Below the pieces are notes generated by a model. It saw only the letters and a list, made by a program, of their open reading frames with translations. It was not told the DNA's origin and ran no database searches. A DNA stretch of 64,000 nt, from assembly GCF_030382115.1 (NCBI RefSeq), contig NZ_JAUDRJ010000003.1, forward strand, positions 6,815,060 through 6,879,059, read 5' to 3'. Below, piece after piece: positions 19,107 to 28,066 of the stretch; the stretch's first letter is position 1, and each line of letters starts with the position of its first letter. The DNA comes from Nostoc sp. GT001. GTDB taxonomy: Bacteria > Cyanobacteriota > Cyanobacteriia > Cyanobacteriales > Nostocaceae. The position numbers and the translations under genes were made by a program.

Positions 19107-19507
19107 TTCGGAGTCCAAATTACCGAACTTGAAATAAAATATAGAAAAGGGCATTAAAGATTTGCCTAATAAATAAGCGGAAATCCTGACAATTACTGTG
19201 TGAAATTAGAAATGCAAATATGAATTCGGGGAAAGTTTGCATTTAGACATTTAAATGACAGATTTTTTGTAAAGGTTGTCCTTTGTAATTGTTTGTTGGT
19301 AATTGGTATTAGGACTCATCATTTAATTAAGGACAAATGACAAATATACCAATTGAATGTGGATTAGCTTAGGACTTGTCTTGAGAAGCATTAGCGGATG
19401 AATTGCGTAAATCCTCCACAGAAAGTGAGTAGTCACTCTGGAATTTGGAGTTTTCCAGAAAATTACTTCATTTCATAATTTTTGCGTAGTTTAAAAGGTG
19501 AGGCATA

Positions 19508-20041
19508 ATGCAAACTTGGATTCCCCGTGGTGGGATTCGTTCTTCAGGAACTTTTTGTACAGGCGTGGCGCTGATGGTGGTGACTTTATTCTCTTGGTCA
19601 TCGCCGTTAACAGGTACACCCAACTCGACTACAGCAACAGCCACGTCAGTCGATGAAAACAGCATCACTGTATCTAATAATATTAGCCAATCTCGCTGGA
19701 TTGAAATTGATTTGTCAGAGCAACGTTTACGTGCATGGGAAGGTAATAAACTTGTTCATTCATATCGCATTTCTGGAGGTAAGCGAGCGACTCCTACACC
19801 CATAGGTAGATTTCGGATTAATTCTAAGTATCGTACTCATCGGATGCGAGGCAGAGGCTACAACATTCCTGACGTTCCTTACACAATGTATTTCTACAGA
19901 GGGTATGCCATTCACGGCGCTTATTGGCATAACCGTTTTGGGACTCCAGTCAGTCACGGTTGCGTAAATTTACCTGTTAAGCAAGCTCGCAATCTTTACA
20001 ACTGGACTTCAACAGGAACATTAGTAGTTGTGCGGAAATAA
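19508..20041 (+). CDS. L,D-transpeptidase (YkuD family), copy 2
   Basis: A 177-residue paralogue of the 18495 gene. A hydrophobic N-terminal segment (about residues 16-36) serves as signal or anchor, followed by a Thr/Ser-rich spacer. The catalytic core carries [20 protein letters not shown], with all motif residues kept. About 55 percent of core residues are shared with copy 1; the N-terminal regions are unrelated. A good ribosome-binding site (AGGTGAGG) precedes the ATG. The pair may act at different times or places in the envelope. Confidence 0.9.
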   Translation: MQTWIPRGGIRSSGTFCTGVALMVVTLFSWSSPLTGTPNSTTATATSVDENSITVSNNISQSRWIEIDLSEQRLRAWEGNKLVHSYRISGGKRATPTPIGRFRINSKYRTHRMRGRGYNIPDVPYTMYFYRGYAIHGAYWHNRFGTPVSHGCVNLPVKQARNLYNWTSTGTLVVVRK

Positions 20042-20431
20042 TTGCTAATTCGTAATAAATATCTGCAATTTTTCCTTTGATGTATAGACGGGTGCGTTCA
20101 TGGAGTTAAGCACCTGTCTATACATAATTGCTAGACTAAAAACACATTTTTGAGTAATTGGGAACATTCTTCACTGTCTATGCTTAAAAATGGTTTGTAA
20201 GGTGTAATGGTAACAATCGCAAGCAAAGTTTTGAGATTGCCGAGCTATGCGATCGCTCCGTTGGCAATCGCAGAATTTAAACGAATCATGATATCAGGGA
20301 TTGGGATTGAAACTGTCTGTAAAGGTTGAAATTAATTAAGATTTCCTTAAATATTTTTTGAAATGTCCTCTATATAAATTTTGGGGCGTAATCTTCTTAA
20401 TAGAAAACTTCTATTTCTGCATTTGCTAATT
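20042..20431. other. Intergenic region with stem-loop after L,D-transpeptidase 2
   Basis: 390 bases without a gene. A 14-bp stem with one wobble (20083-20096 against 20111-20124, GTATAGACGGGTGC type) lies about 40 bases after the stop and is a likely transcript end. A weaker GATTGCC/GGCAATC pair surrounds a HIP1 site near 20250. Confidence 0.5.
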
Positions 20432-20752
20432 GTGGATCATTTGCCAAACAAGTTACCCCAAGACTTATTTAAGGATCTAAAGCGGGATTTTCAGGTGATC
20501 AATCGGGCGCTGCGGGTGTTAAGTGCCTGTACGCAAGCTGTGATTCGAGCCGTCGATGAAGCAACGCTACTGCAAACCCTTTGTCACCTGATTACTGAAG
20601 AGGCGGCTTACCGCATGGCATGGGTTGGGTATGTTTGTCACGACGAAGCTAAGACTGTTGAACCTGTTGTCTGGGCAGGCTACGAAGCTGAATACTTGAA
20701 GACTGTGAATATTACCTGGGCAAATACACTACGAGGACAGGGGCTGACCTAG
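20432..20752 (+). pseudogene. GAF-PAS histidine kinase, N-terminal part before a frameshift
   Basis: This frame encodes the start of a GAF domain (ending TWANTLRGQGLT) and stops at TAG 20750-20752. Skipping one base (T20750) joins it to the next frame and restores the conserved GAF sequence: RGQGLT then SRAIRSRRPIACQNMLEDP. Homologous GAF domains read RGxGPTGTAIRTGRP here, so the break lies within one protein. GTG 20432 is the most sensible start; a TTG at 20381 is also open. Either a real one-base insertion, a sequencing error or recoding could explain it. Confidence 0.8.
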
Positions 20753-20792
20753 CAGGGCAATTCGATCGCGCCGGCCCATCGCCTGCCAAAAT

Positions 20793-22196
20793 ATGTTGGA
20801 AGACCCCAACTTTGCTCCCTGGCGTGAGGCGGCACAGCAACGTGGCTACCAATCCTCGCTGGTAATACCTTTATTTGATGGAGGAGAAGTTTTTGGAACT
20901 TTGAATATTTACTCCTCTGAAGCCGATGCGTTTAATCCGCAAGAATTAGCTTTGTTGACAGAACTTTCAGATAGTTTGAGTTTTGGTATCCTAGCCTTGC
21001 GGGCAAAGCAGAAACGCCAGCAGCTAGAACAGGCCCTAAAACTCTCAGAAGATAAATTTGCCAAAGCTTTTTATAGCAGCCCGATCGCTAAAAGTATCAC
21101 CACTCTCGATGAGGGACGATATTTGGATGTGAACCATAGTTTTGAGTGGCTGTTTGGGTATGTCCGAGAGGAGGTGCTAGAGCGTACAGCTTTAGAATTG
21201 CAGATTTGGCAGAAAGCAGACGATCGCCAATATATGCTTCAAGAGTTGAAATTCCACAGAAAACTCAGAGACTATGAAGCGAAACTTCAGAAACATAACG
21301 GCGAACAAATTCTTTGCTATGTTTCGGCTGAACTAATTCAAATTGAAGAGACAATCTGTATCCTCTCTGCGATTGAAAACATTACCGAACGCAGACAGGC
21401 AGAACTGATGATTTTGCGGATCAATGAAGAGTTAGAACAGCGCGTTACCGAACGTACTGCCGAACTGACCGAGGCGACCAAAAAATTGCAACTATTAAAT
21501 CAGGAGTTGCAGCAATCAAATCAGGAATTAGAACAGTTTGCCTACGTCGCCTCTCACGATTTACAGGAACCCTTGCGGGCGATCGCAGGATATACCCAAT
21601 TACTAATGAGCGAGTATGGCGATCGCTTTGACAGCACAGCCCAATCCTACGCTAACTTTGTGGTAGATGGGGCAAAGCGAATGCAACAACTCATTCAAGA
21701 TTTGCTGGCATACTCACGGGTAGGCACTCGTGGTAAGGAATTTGTCACCACTGATTGTAATCTGGCTGTGCAGCAAGCACTACGTAACTTGCGTGTGGCG
21801 ATCGCTGAAAATCAGGCTACTATCACCGTCGAACCACTACCGACGTTGAACGCAGACCAAAATCAACTAGTGCAACTCTTCCAAAATCTGATTGGTAATG
21901 CAATTAAATTCCATGAAGACAATCACCCTGATGTTCAGATTCAAGCCACAAAACGCGATCGAGATTATTTATTCCAGGTGAAAGATAATGGTATCGGTAT
22001 TTCGTCGCAATATTTAGACCAAATCTTTGAGGTATTCAAACGGCTTCACACCCACGATGAATATCCCGGTACAGGAATTGGACTAGCCATCTGTAAAAAA
22101 ATTGTAACGCGCCATAGTGGAGAAATTTGGGCTGAATCTTCCCTTGGCATGGGTACGACATTTTATTTTACTATCCCCTGTAGTATTTATGAGTAG
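20793..22196 (+). CDS. GAF-PAS histidine kinase, C-terminal part after the frameshift
   Basis: 467 residues from the internal ATG 20793; in-frame homology actually begins at 20751. Order: rest of the GAF domain, a PAS domain (about residues 85-200, with SSPIAKSITTLDEG), a coiled coil, HisKA with phospho-acceptor His in FAYVASHDLQEPLRAIAG, and an HATPase with N box (LIGNAIKFH), DNGIGIS and GTGIGLAICKKI. This is the phytochrome-type kinase family, which usually signals to a small Rcp1-like regulator, and one follows directly with an 8-base overlap. If the frameshift is real, the GAF sensor is cut and the kinase may be made only from an internal start, or not at all. Confidence 0.85.
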   Translation: MLEDPNFAPWREAAQQRGYQSSLVIPLFDGGEVFGTLNIYSSEADAFNPQELALLTELSDSLSFGILALRAKQKRQQLEQALKLSEDKFAKAFYSSPIAKSITTLDEGRYLDVNHSFEWLFGYVREEVLERTALELQIWQKADDRQYMLQELKFHRKLRDYEAKLQKHNGEQILCYVSAELIQIEETICILSAIENITERRQAELMILRINEELEQRVTERTAELTEATKKLQLLNQELQQSNQELEQFAYVASHDLQEPLRAIAGYTQLLMSEYGDRFDSTAQSYANFVVDGAKRMQQLIQDLLAYSRVGTRGKEFVTTDCNLAVQQALRNLRVAIAENQATITVEPLPTLNADQNQLVQLFQNLIGNAIKFHEDNHPDVQIQATKRDRDYLFQVKDNGIGISSQYLDQIFEVFKRLHTHDEYPGTGIGLAICKKIVTRHSGEIWAESSLGMGTTFYFTIPCSIYE

Positions 22197-22635
22197 CAAT
22201 CCTAATTTACGACCCCTTGAAATTTTATTAGTTGAGGACTCTGCTAGTGATGCCAATTTAATCATTCGCGAACTTGGCAAAGCTGAAGTTGTCCATAATT
22301 TGCATTGGGTCAAACATGGTGAGGCAGCTATAGATTATCTCTGTCATCGAGAAAAGTTTGTCGATGCCTTACGTCCCGATCTGATTTTGTTGGACTTAAA
22401 CCTCCCCAGAATAGATGGTCGTGAGGTGTTGAAAATAGTTAAAGCAGATTCAGTTTTGAAACGAATTCCGATTGTAATTTTAACGACATCAAATGATGAA
22501 GAAGATGTTTTAGACTCCTATAATTTTAATGCCAATTGCTATATAACCAAACCAATTGATATTCAGCAATTTATTCGTGTTGTTCGACTGATTGATGAGT
22601 TTTGGTTGGCTGCTGTTAAGTTACCTGATGAGTAG
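22189..22635 (+). CDS. Rcp1-like response regulator (stand-alone receiver)
   Basis: A 148-residue single receiver domain. Acidic residues in LLVEDSASDANL, phospho-acceptor Asp in LILLDLNLPRIDG, Thr in VILTTSND and Lys in YITKPID are all present. The insertion around HNLHWVKHGEAAIDYL is typical of the Rcp1 regulators that pair with cyanobacterial phytochromes. ATG 22189 overlaps the upstream kinase stop (ATGAGTAG), showing translational coupling. No output domain exists, so it probably relays phosphate to another protein, perhaps the receiver-kinase downstream. Confidence 0.92.
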   Translation: MSSNPNLRPLEILLVEDSASDANLIIRELGKAEVVHNLHWVKHGEAAIDYLCHREKFVDALRPDLILLDLNLPRIDGREVLKIVKADSVLKRIPIVILTTSNDEEDVLDSYNFNANCYITKPIDIQQFIRVVRLIDEFWLAAVKLPDE

Positions 22636-22663
22636 AGTTAGCCTCTACCTTTATTAAATCCCT

Positions 22664-22794
22664 GGTCTAATACCAATACGGTTCAGTTAAGCATTGTTTT
22701 CCTCTCTCTGTTCCCTCTGTGCCTCTGCGGTTCGTTAAAAAATTGACTTTGATAAAGAGTTTTAGCCTTAACTGAACCGTATTGGGTCTAATAC
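22664..22794. mobile_element. MITE with terminal inverted repeats and target duplication
   Basis: An 18-bp perfect terminal inverted repeat (CAATACGGTTCAGTTAAG at 22674-22691; complement at 22767-22784) bounds 111 bp of non-coding DNA. It is flanked on both sides by the identical 10-mer GGTCTAATAC (22664-22673 and 22785-22794). This is a complete non-autonomous element with its target-site duplication, inserted between the regulator and the next kinase gene. Confidence 0.88.
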
Positions 22795-22838
22795 TTCATT
22801 TCTACCCGATATTTTCAGCCACGGAGATTCATTTTTCT

Positions 22839-22931
22839 ATGCAGCAAGAATCTATTCAAGTTTTATTAGTAGAAGATAGCATTACAGATGCCCTCTTGTT
22901 TGAACGCGTGTTCTTCCGAGCAGCGACCTAG
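22839..22931 (+). pseudogene. Receiver-histidine kinase, N-terminal part before a frameshift
   Basis: From ATG 22839 the frame reads the first beta strand and acidic pair of a receiver (QVLLVEDSITDALLFERVFF), then stops at TAG 22929-22931. Removing T22929 joins it to the frame below: RAAT then SDWKLVHAKRLSEA, as expected for this receiver family. The context GACCTAG is identical to that at the 20750 break. Confidence 0.8.
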
Positions 22932-23991
22932 TGATTGGAAACTAGTTCATGCAAAGCGGTTGAGCGAGGCTATTAACTATTGCTGTACGAAATCCTTCCA
23001 TCTGGCATTGCTCGATCTACGGTTGCCTGATTCTGAGGGATTGGCAACTATATCACGGTTGCATCAAGTGATTCCTGACATTCCAATTATTATTTTGACC
23101 GTATCTGATGATGAAGAATTAGCCTTGGAAGCGATGGCACAGGGGGCACAGGATTATCTGGTGAAAGATCAGGTGACGATCCAACTTTTGCGGCGTAGTA
23201 TTCGGTACGCAATGGAGCGATCGCAAATTCTCCAACAACTCAAAAATCGGGAACGAGAAGCATTAGATGCACTGGATAAAGAACGGGAATTAAACCAGCT
23301 TAAGTCCTACTTTGTTTCAATGGTATCCCATGAATTTCGGAATCCGTTAAGTGTATTACGAGTTTTGAGTGAAGTGCTACTCCACTATGATAGCAACCTG
23401 ACTGTGGAGAAGAAAGAAACTTATTCTCAACAGATAAGTACAACAGTTAACCACATGTGTCAACTTCTGGATGAAGTGATCTTGTTGGGAAAAGTTGATA
23501 CAGGGAATTTTGAAATTGAATTAAGTCAACTTCATCTCCAAGAATTTTGTGAGGAGTTAATCGCCTCTTTGGAATATAGCGATAAGAATCAACATTCCAT
23601 CATTTTAGATTTTCAGTCAAATTTACATCTAATAGAATTGGATGCTGCTCTTTTAAGGCATATCCTTTCCAATCTCATTTCAAATGCACTGAAATATTCT
23701 CCATCTGGTAGTGAAGTTCGAGTTGAAGTCAGTTGCCTAAATGATAAAGTGAAGTTTTGTGTTAGCGATCGCGGTATTGGTATTCCTGAAACCGATCGGC
23801 ATCGATTATTTGAAACCTTTAGCCGTTGCAACAATGTTGGAAAAATTCAAGGAACTGGGCTGGGGTTGGCGATTGTTAAACGTTGTGTTGATTTATATAC
23901 AGGAGAAATTTCTATTGAAAGCCAAGTTGGTATTGGTACTAACGTTACAGTATTATTACCAATAGGAAATTCTGCGTTCCGCGAAAATTAA
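22888..23991 (+). CDS. Receiver-histidine kinase, main part after the frameshift
   Basis: 367 residues as an open frame; genuine homology starts at 22930. It contains the rest of a receiver (phospho-Asp in LALLDLRLPDSEG, Lys in DYLVKDQ), a coiled-coil linker, HisKA with SMVSHEFRNPLSVLRVLSE, and an HATPase with LISNALKYSP, DRGIGIP and [12 protein letters not shown]. The intact version would be a receiver-plus-kinase protein that reads one phosphorelay and drives another. The upstream Rcp1-like regulator and GAF kinase are the obvious partners. The residues before SDWKLVH in this frame (PSCLNACSSE) are an artefact of the shift. Confidence 0.85.
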   Translation: MPSCLNACSSEQRPSDWKLVHAKRLSEAINYCCTKSFHLALLDLRLPDSEGLATISRLHQVIPDIPIIILTVSDDEELALEAMAQGAQDYLVKDQVTIQLLRRSIRYAMERSQILQQLKNREREALDALDKERELNQLKSYFVSMVSHEFRNPLSVLRVLSEVLLHYDSNLTVEKKETYSQQISTTVNHMCQLLDEVILLGKVDTGNFEIELSQLHLQEFCEELIASLEYSDKNQHSIILDFQSNLHLIELDAALLRHILSNLISNALKYSPSGSEVRVEVSCLNDKVKFCVSDRGIGIPETDRHRLFETFSRCNNVGKIQGTGLGLAIVKRCVDLYTGEISIESQVGIGTNVTVLLPIGNSAFREN

Positions 23992-24146
23992 GCGAGAAAA
24001 CACACACCCAAGCAGATATGATGATTGCTGCTACTGCTCAAATTCATCAATTACTCTTAGTAGCTTCCAATATCCGCGATTTTTACGGTTGCGGTATCCC
24101 ACTTTTAAATCCTTTTAGGGATTTCCAAGAAATAAATTATTCAATT

Positions 24147-24547
24147 TTGTGGGGTGGGCAACATGACATTGGTGTCAACTTAAGCTGGAAATAGCTTATC
24201 TGTTGGCTTCCATGCCCGCCCGGAAATAAATTTTCGGGCTAATAGCTTAAGTCTACTGAAGTAGACTGGAGATTTTTGGTGCTATTTAGTCATCTTCAGA
24301 TGACTTTAGCGATGATATCATGTCCGCTTGATTGCTTATTAAACCCGAAGAACCCCACCCCGCCAAAGCTGTGCTTTGTCTCCCCTCCCCGCAGGCGGGG
24401 AGGGGTTATTTTATTATGGGTAATTTGGCGAACATGATATGAGACGGGAATTGAAATTCCCGGCGGACAAGCGGTTTCGCGTTAAGTTGACACCAATGGC
24501 AACATGAGCGCCCCTAATCATGGGCTATCGTGTCGCCCACCCCACAA
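24147..24547. repeat. Nested inverted-repeat element
   Basis: An outer perfect 13-bp inverted repeat (TTGTGGGGTGGGC at 24147-24159; complement at 24535-24547) encloses an inner perfect 17-bp one (CATTGGTGTCAACTTAA at 24167-24183; complement at 24482-24498). About 300 bp of non-coding DNA lies inside. The outer arms are the same family as the hairpin at 63256. The structure looks like one MITE inserted into another. It fills most of the gap 23992-24590. Confidence 0.8.
24382..24416 (+). terminator. GC-rich hairpin with T/A tail inside the nested repeat
   Basis: CCCCTCCCCG (24382-24391) pairs with CGGGGAGGGG (24396-24405) over CAGG, followed by TTATTTTATTA. It would work as an intrinsic terminator on the plus strand, 390 bases after the kinase gene, but it belongs to the repeat element. 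Confidence 0.55.
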
Positions 24548-24590
24548 GAAATAGTTGGATATTTTTTTATTTGGAAGTCCCATTAGTTAA

Positions 24591-26189
24591 CTAACTCAAC
24601 TGTGCCACAAGTTGATTCTCCAAAAGTGTGTCATTCGTTAACAAGTCTTCAACCGTGATTCGTAAAAAGCGTTGTTCATCAACTTGAAAGAGGATTTTAA
24701 TACGATCGCTTCCAGGATACCCGGCTGGTGTCAGTTGGGCAATTGTCCTCGCGCCTTCTTGATCGTTGAGGGGTTTGACGCTGGTTTCACTACTGTCCAT
24801 ACGGCGAGTAATTAAGCGATCGCCATCAAAATAAACCTCAGTACTACCTGTATCTGCTCCCAATTCTCCCATAATTAGTTCAATGCTGGGCTGATTTTCT
24901 ACAGAAGCGCCTAAGACTAATTCCACTGCTTGACTCATTGGGTATGCCTGTCCAGCTTTAATTAAAGAATGCCATTTGTGACGCTGATTGCGACGATCCC
25001 AGTAGCGGATACCATAACTATGGTAAAGAAAGTCTTTGATTTGTATCCCTTGTGCTAACTGTAATGCACCTTGAGCGATCGCTTCAAAGGGACGTTCGCA
25101 ACGGATTTTTTCTGGCTCAAAATACTGTTTGATCCATGTCTGCACTGCTGGCAATTGCACTGTCCCACCAACTAACAAAACTGCATTAATATCTGGAAGT
25201 TCTATCCCTTGCCGTCTTGCTTGCTGCAACAGTGTTGTCATCGACTCATCCAATAACTCAAAAAAAGCGTGTTCTTTGAGGATATTTTCAAAAGTGTCGC
25301 GGTTTAGTTCCAGTTCATAACTTTCAAATGTCTCATCGTCAAAATAAACTTCACTAGCTTGATTTTGGGTTGATAGCTGAATTTTTACCCGTTCTGCCAA
25401 TCTTGTTGTCAAGGGACTTACTGCCAACTCTTGAGTTTTGGCAAAGTAATCTACTAACCAGTTGTCAATATCAGTACCGCCCAGATTTTGCCCAGCTTTC
25501 GCCAATACACGGGCAGTTTTGACTTTTTGTTTGGAATCTTCAGCCAGAGACTTATTACCCCACTTGAGGATAAATCCTAACGGCTTGGTTGTTGCTTGGA
25601 CACCTCGATCCAGCCGCACAAGGGACAAATCCAAAGTACCACCACCAAAGTCAATCACCAAGAGATTTTCTTGATCTGCCAAGCCATAACCCAAGGCGGC
25701 GGCTGTGGGTTCATCCAGCATTCGCACTTGTTCGACGGGAAGGGCTTGACAAACTTTTCCCAACCAGTGACGATAAGCTTCAAAACTGTCAACGGGTACA
25801 GTTAACACTAAAGAGTCTAACCCTCCTTCCAGGGGTGCTAGTTGTTCAATTACTTGAGTAAGGAACCATTGCCCGACTTGTTCAAAGGTGACAATTTGCC
25901 CATCTAATTCTGGTAAGAAACCTTGGATATCTGCACCAATACCGCGTTTGAAGCTGCGGAAAAATCGCGTTTCGCCTTTGAGGTCAAGACCGCGATCGCG
26001 TACTTGTTGCCCGACTAAGACTTTATTTTGGGCTGCGTCTTCAACATAAACCAAGCTGGGAATCAGTGGCGGATTGAGACTTTGTTTAATTGATAAGCCT
26101 GGTAGAGTCAGGGTTTCTGGCTGCTGGGTTACAGGGTTCCAACGAGCAATGACTGTGTTGCTAGTACCAAAATCGATTGCGATCGCCAT
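24591..26189 (-). CDS. Hsp70-like ATPase (divergent DnaK family)
   Basis: A 532-residue protein with an actin/Hsp70 ATPase fold. Phosphate-1 motif AIDFGTSNTVIARW is at the N-terminus; LVIDFGGGTLDLSLVRL is phosphate-2; VLLVGGTVQLPAVQTWI is the adenosine motif. The normal DnaK substrate-binding domain is reduced to about 120 residues and lacks the helical lid, so this is not DnaK itself. Such short Hsp70-like proteins are common in cyanobacteria with unknown clients. No J-domain gene adjoins it, though two lie 14 kb away. Confidence 0.88.
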   Translation of the reverse strand: MAIAIDFGTSNTVIARWNPVTQQPETLTLPGLSIKQSLNPPLIPSLVYVEDAAQNKVLVGQQVRDRGLDLKGETRFFRSFKRGIGADIQGFLPELDGQIVTFEQVGQWFLTQVIEQLAPLEGGLDSLVLTVPVDSFEAYRHWLGKVCQALPVEQVRMLDEPTAAALGYGLADQENLLVIDFGGGTLDLSLVRLDRGVQATTKPLGFILKWGNKSLAEDSKQKVKTARVLAKAGQNLGGTDIDNWLVDYFAKTQELAVSPLTTRLAERVKIQLSTQNQASEVYFDDETFESYELELNRDTFENILKEHAFFELLDESMTTLLQQARRQGIELPDINAVLLVGGTVQLPAVQTWIKQYFEPEKIRCERPFEAIAQGALQLAQGIQIKDFLYHSYGIRYWDRRNQRHKWHSLIKAGQAYPMSQAVELVLGASVENQPSIELIMGELGADTGSTEVYFDGDRLITRRMDSSETSVKPLNDQEGARTIAQLTPAGYPGSDRIKILFQVDEQRFLRITVEDLLTNDTLLENQLVAQLS

Positions 26190-26355
26190 ATTTTATATTT
26201 ATTCTCTCGCACAAAGATGCCAAAGCTGCTTTATTTGTGATTATTCTCCATAACCCACCAACAATGCAATTAATGATCTAAGGGCAGTTTAATAAAATCA
26301 AGAATGCGATGCCTAGATTAGCTACGCTTACGCAAAAAATTATTTGGCGAAACTC

Positions 26356-26390
26356 CTCCTAACTCCTAACTCCTAACTCCTAACTCCTAA
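26356..26390. repeat. Heptamer tandem repeat (CTCCTAA x5)
   Basis: Five exact tandem copies of CTCCTAA. This is the short tandemly repeated type characteristic of heterocyst-forming cyanobacteria. Confidence 0.9.
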
Positions 26391-26404
26391 CTCTTGATGT
26401 AAGC

Positions 26405-26644
26405 TCAATCTTCATTCCGTAACTGCCAGACTGCACCAAAAGCAGCCCCAGCCCCAGCTAATAATCCAGTACTCATTCCTTGGATAGTTTTTTGGAATGG
26501 ATCTTGGGTTAGGCACTCACTTGTAACCTTACTGTCTTCCAGGCAGAGACTACTTTCTGCCCAACCAGCAGTACCTCCTAAAATTACACCAGTGATACTA
26601 CAGGAAACAATTAGCAGCAGAAGACGTTGTGTTTTTCTAGCCAT
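26405..26644 (-). CDS. Small membrane or secreted protein, unknown function
   Basis: A 79-residue protein. A basic N-terminus (MARKTQR) leads into a hydrophobic segment (about 8-27, LLLLIVSCSITGVILGG). A two-Cys polar stretch (LCLEDSKVTSEC) is followed by a second Gly/Ala-rich hydrophobic stretch (about 57-73). No family recognised. The layout fits a short envelope protein. It reads in the same direction as the Hsp70-like gene 215 bases downstream, but the heptamer repeat between them argues against a tight operon. Confidence 0.55.
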   Translation of the reverse strand: MARKTQRLLLLIVSCSITGVILGGTAGWAESSLCLEDSKVTSECLTQDPFQKTIQGMSTGLLAGAGAAFGAVWQLRNED

Positions 26645-27042
26645 AGATGGATGTTTTACTCAATTTTGTATTTTAGACTTTAGACTGGGTTAGTGTGTAA
26701 ATACACTTGGTTTAAATAAAAAATTTTAGATTTTTCCATACTTGAGCCACTGTTTAACCGGGCTGCTTCAGCAAAATTATAAATCTAAAATTCTGTCAAA
26801 GGTTGGCAAAAGTTGGAAATTTTAGTTGACTCTTAACTACTTTACACATCCAAGCAGCAGATGTCAGCTGGTTTATGGCTCAAGAGGCTAACTCATGTGT
26901 ATCGCTGTAGTGGTCTGTCTTGATATTGATGGGTAGGACTTTAGTCTTGAGAAAACAAGGACTAAAATCCTTACTAGAAATCCTCAAAACTAGTTTGACG
27001 TAGTATTCGGTGAGTTACTGTCCACGGATGCTCAAAAAGCAT
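26645..27042. other. Intergenic region before the sppA 3' fragment
   Basis: About 400 bases without a gene. An imperfect hairpin repeat of the AGGACTTTAGTC/GACTAAAATCCT type lies at 26935-26972; this is another dispersed cyanobacterial repeat. Confidence 0.4.
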
Positions 27043-27233
27043 TTAATCAATCTTCAAGTTGAAAGGCAAGCGAGCGTAGACCCCCTGTGGATCGTTCATC
27101 TTTTGCAGAATCTCTACTTCCTGTTGTAATTTCTGAAATTCAGCGGTGGGGGATTGGATTGTTTGAGTTGCGTCCCCTCAATTCCCAAAGCAGTCCGCGC
27201 TTCTGGTGTTGCCCGCCTAAAAAAGCGTTCTCC
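27043..27233 (-). pseudogene. Duplicated 3' end of sppA (fragment)
   Basis: 191 bases align with the 3' end of the intact sppA gene (28067-28265) at roughly 87 percent identity, including the stop codon (NLKID-stop here, NLKIE-stop in sppA). A one-base deletion in the middle (GGTGGGGGATTGG here, GGTGAGGGGATTGG in sppA) breaks the frame. Homology ends sharply at GCGTTCTCC. The HPP gene lies between the two copies. Confidence 0.9.
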
Positions 27234-27432
27234 TGATTACGACCTTGGCAAGGCCAACTCATCCGCCTCGCTGTTCAAATTAGCCTATTTAGGCAAAACT
27301 CTAATAAAACAAAAAAAATCTGTGTATTTAGATACTTTTTAGAGATTTTTTTCATAAATGTCATGTTATTGTAACTTAAGCAAAGCCTTGCTCAGTCAAT
27401 TCAAGGAGTCATGAGTATCGAGTGGTTGATTC

Positions 27433-27990
27433 ATGATCGATAGTAAAAAAGTTCGGTTGAAGTGGCAAAATTATTGGTTTAAAACCTTTGGTAGATGGCG
27501 CTCGTGTCCGCTAACCTGTCCAATAGAAAGACCTCATCATCGGCATGTTTTTTGGAGTTGGATCGGTAGTTTTTTAGCCATCACAGCAACGTCCTACCTT
27601 GCTGTCAAAACTAATTCTCCTTTGCTGATGGCTCCTTTTGGTGCTACAAGTGTCTTGATATTTGGTGTCCCTGATAGTCCTTTGGCTCAACCTCGTAATG
27701 TCATTGGGGGTAATCTTTTAGCTGCTATAGTGAGTCTGATAATTCTGCATTTTTTCGGTTCCTCTCCCTTGGCAATGGGAATGGCTGTTTCTAGTGCGAT
27801 CGCAATTATGCAGTTTACCGGAACTGTACACCCACCTTCGGGTGCTGTTGCATTAGTCGTTATGATGACGAAACCGGACTGGCAATTTCTGCTAACACCT
27901 GCCTTTGAGGGATCGATGATTCTAGTGCTATGCGCTGTGATCTTTAATAATTTAGCAGCAGAAAGGACGTATCCAAAGCACTGGTTATAA
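27433..27990 (+). CDS. HPP-family membrane protein (probable nitrite transporter)
   Basis: A 185-residue integral membrane protein with about four helices. The family's name motif is visible at residues 132-138 (VHPPSGA), and APFGATSVLIFG and PRNVIGGN are also conserved. HPP proteins of cyanobacteria and chloroplasts have been shown to carry nitrite across membranes; that role is inferred here from family. The gene is inserted between a broken copy of the sppA 3' end and intact sppA, convergent with sppA. It has no nitrate-assimilation neighbours, and no clear NtcA site was seen upstream. Confidence 0.88.
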   Translation: MIDSKKVRLKWQNYWFKTFGRWRSCPLTCPIERPHHRHVFWSWIGSFLAITATSYLAVKTNSPLLMAPFGATSVLIFGVPDSPLAQPRNVIGGNLLAAIVSLIILHFFGSSPLAMGMAVSSAIAIMQFTGTVHPPSGAVALVVMMTKPDWQFLLTPAFEGSMILVLCAVIFNNLAAERTYPKHWL

Positions 27991-28066
27991 CATTAATTTC
28001 TAGAGCAAAATTAATCGTATCAAGTACAAAATGTAGGGGCAATTCATGAGTTACCCCTACAAAAAA

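Noticed and set aside
20735..20752. Proven prfB-like programmed frameshift
   Set aside because: The AGGGG before ACC-TAG is largely imposed by conserved Gly codons of the GAF motif, and the second break lacks it, so recoding is kept only as one option.
27154..27342. 62-residue plus-strand frame over the sppA fragment
   Set aside because: It is antisense to the duplicated sppA 3' end; the matching antisense frame exists over intact sppA.
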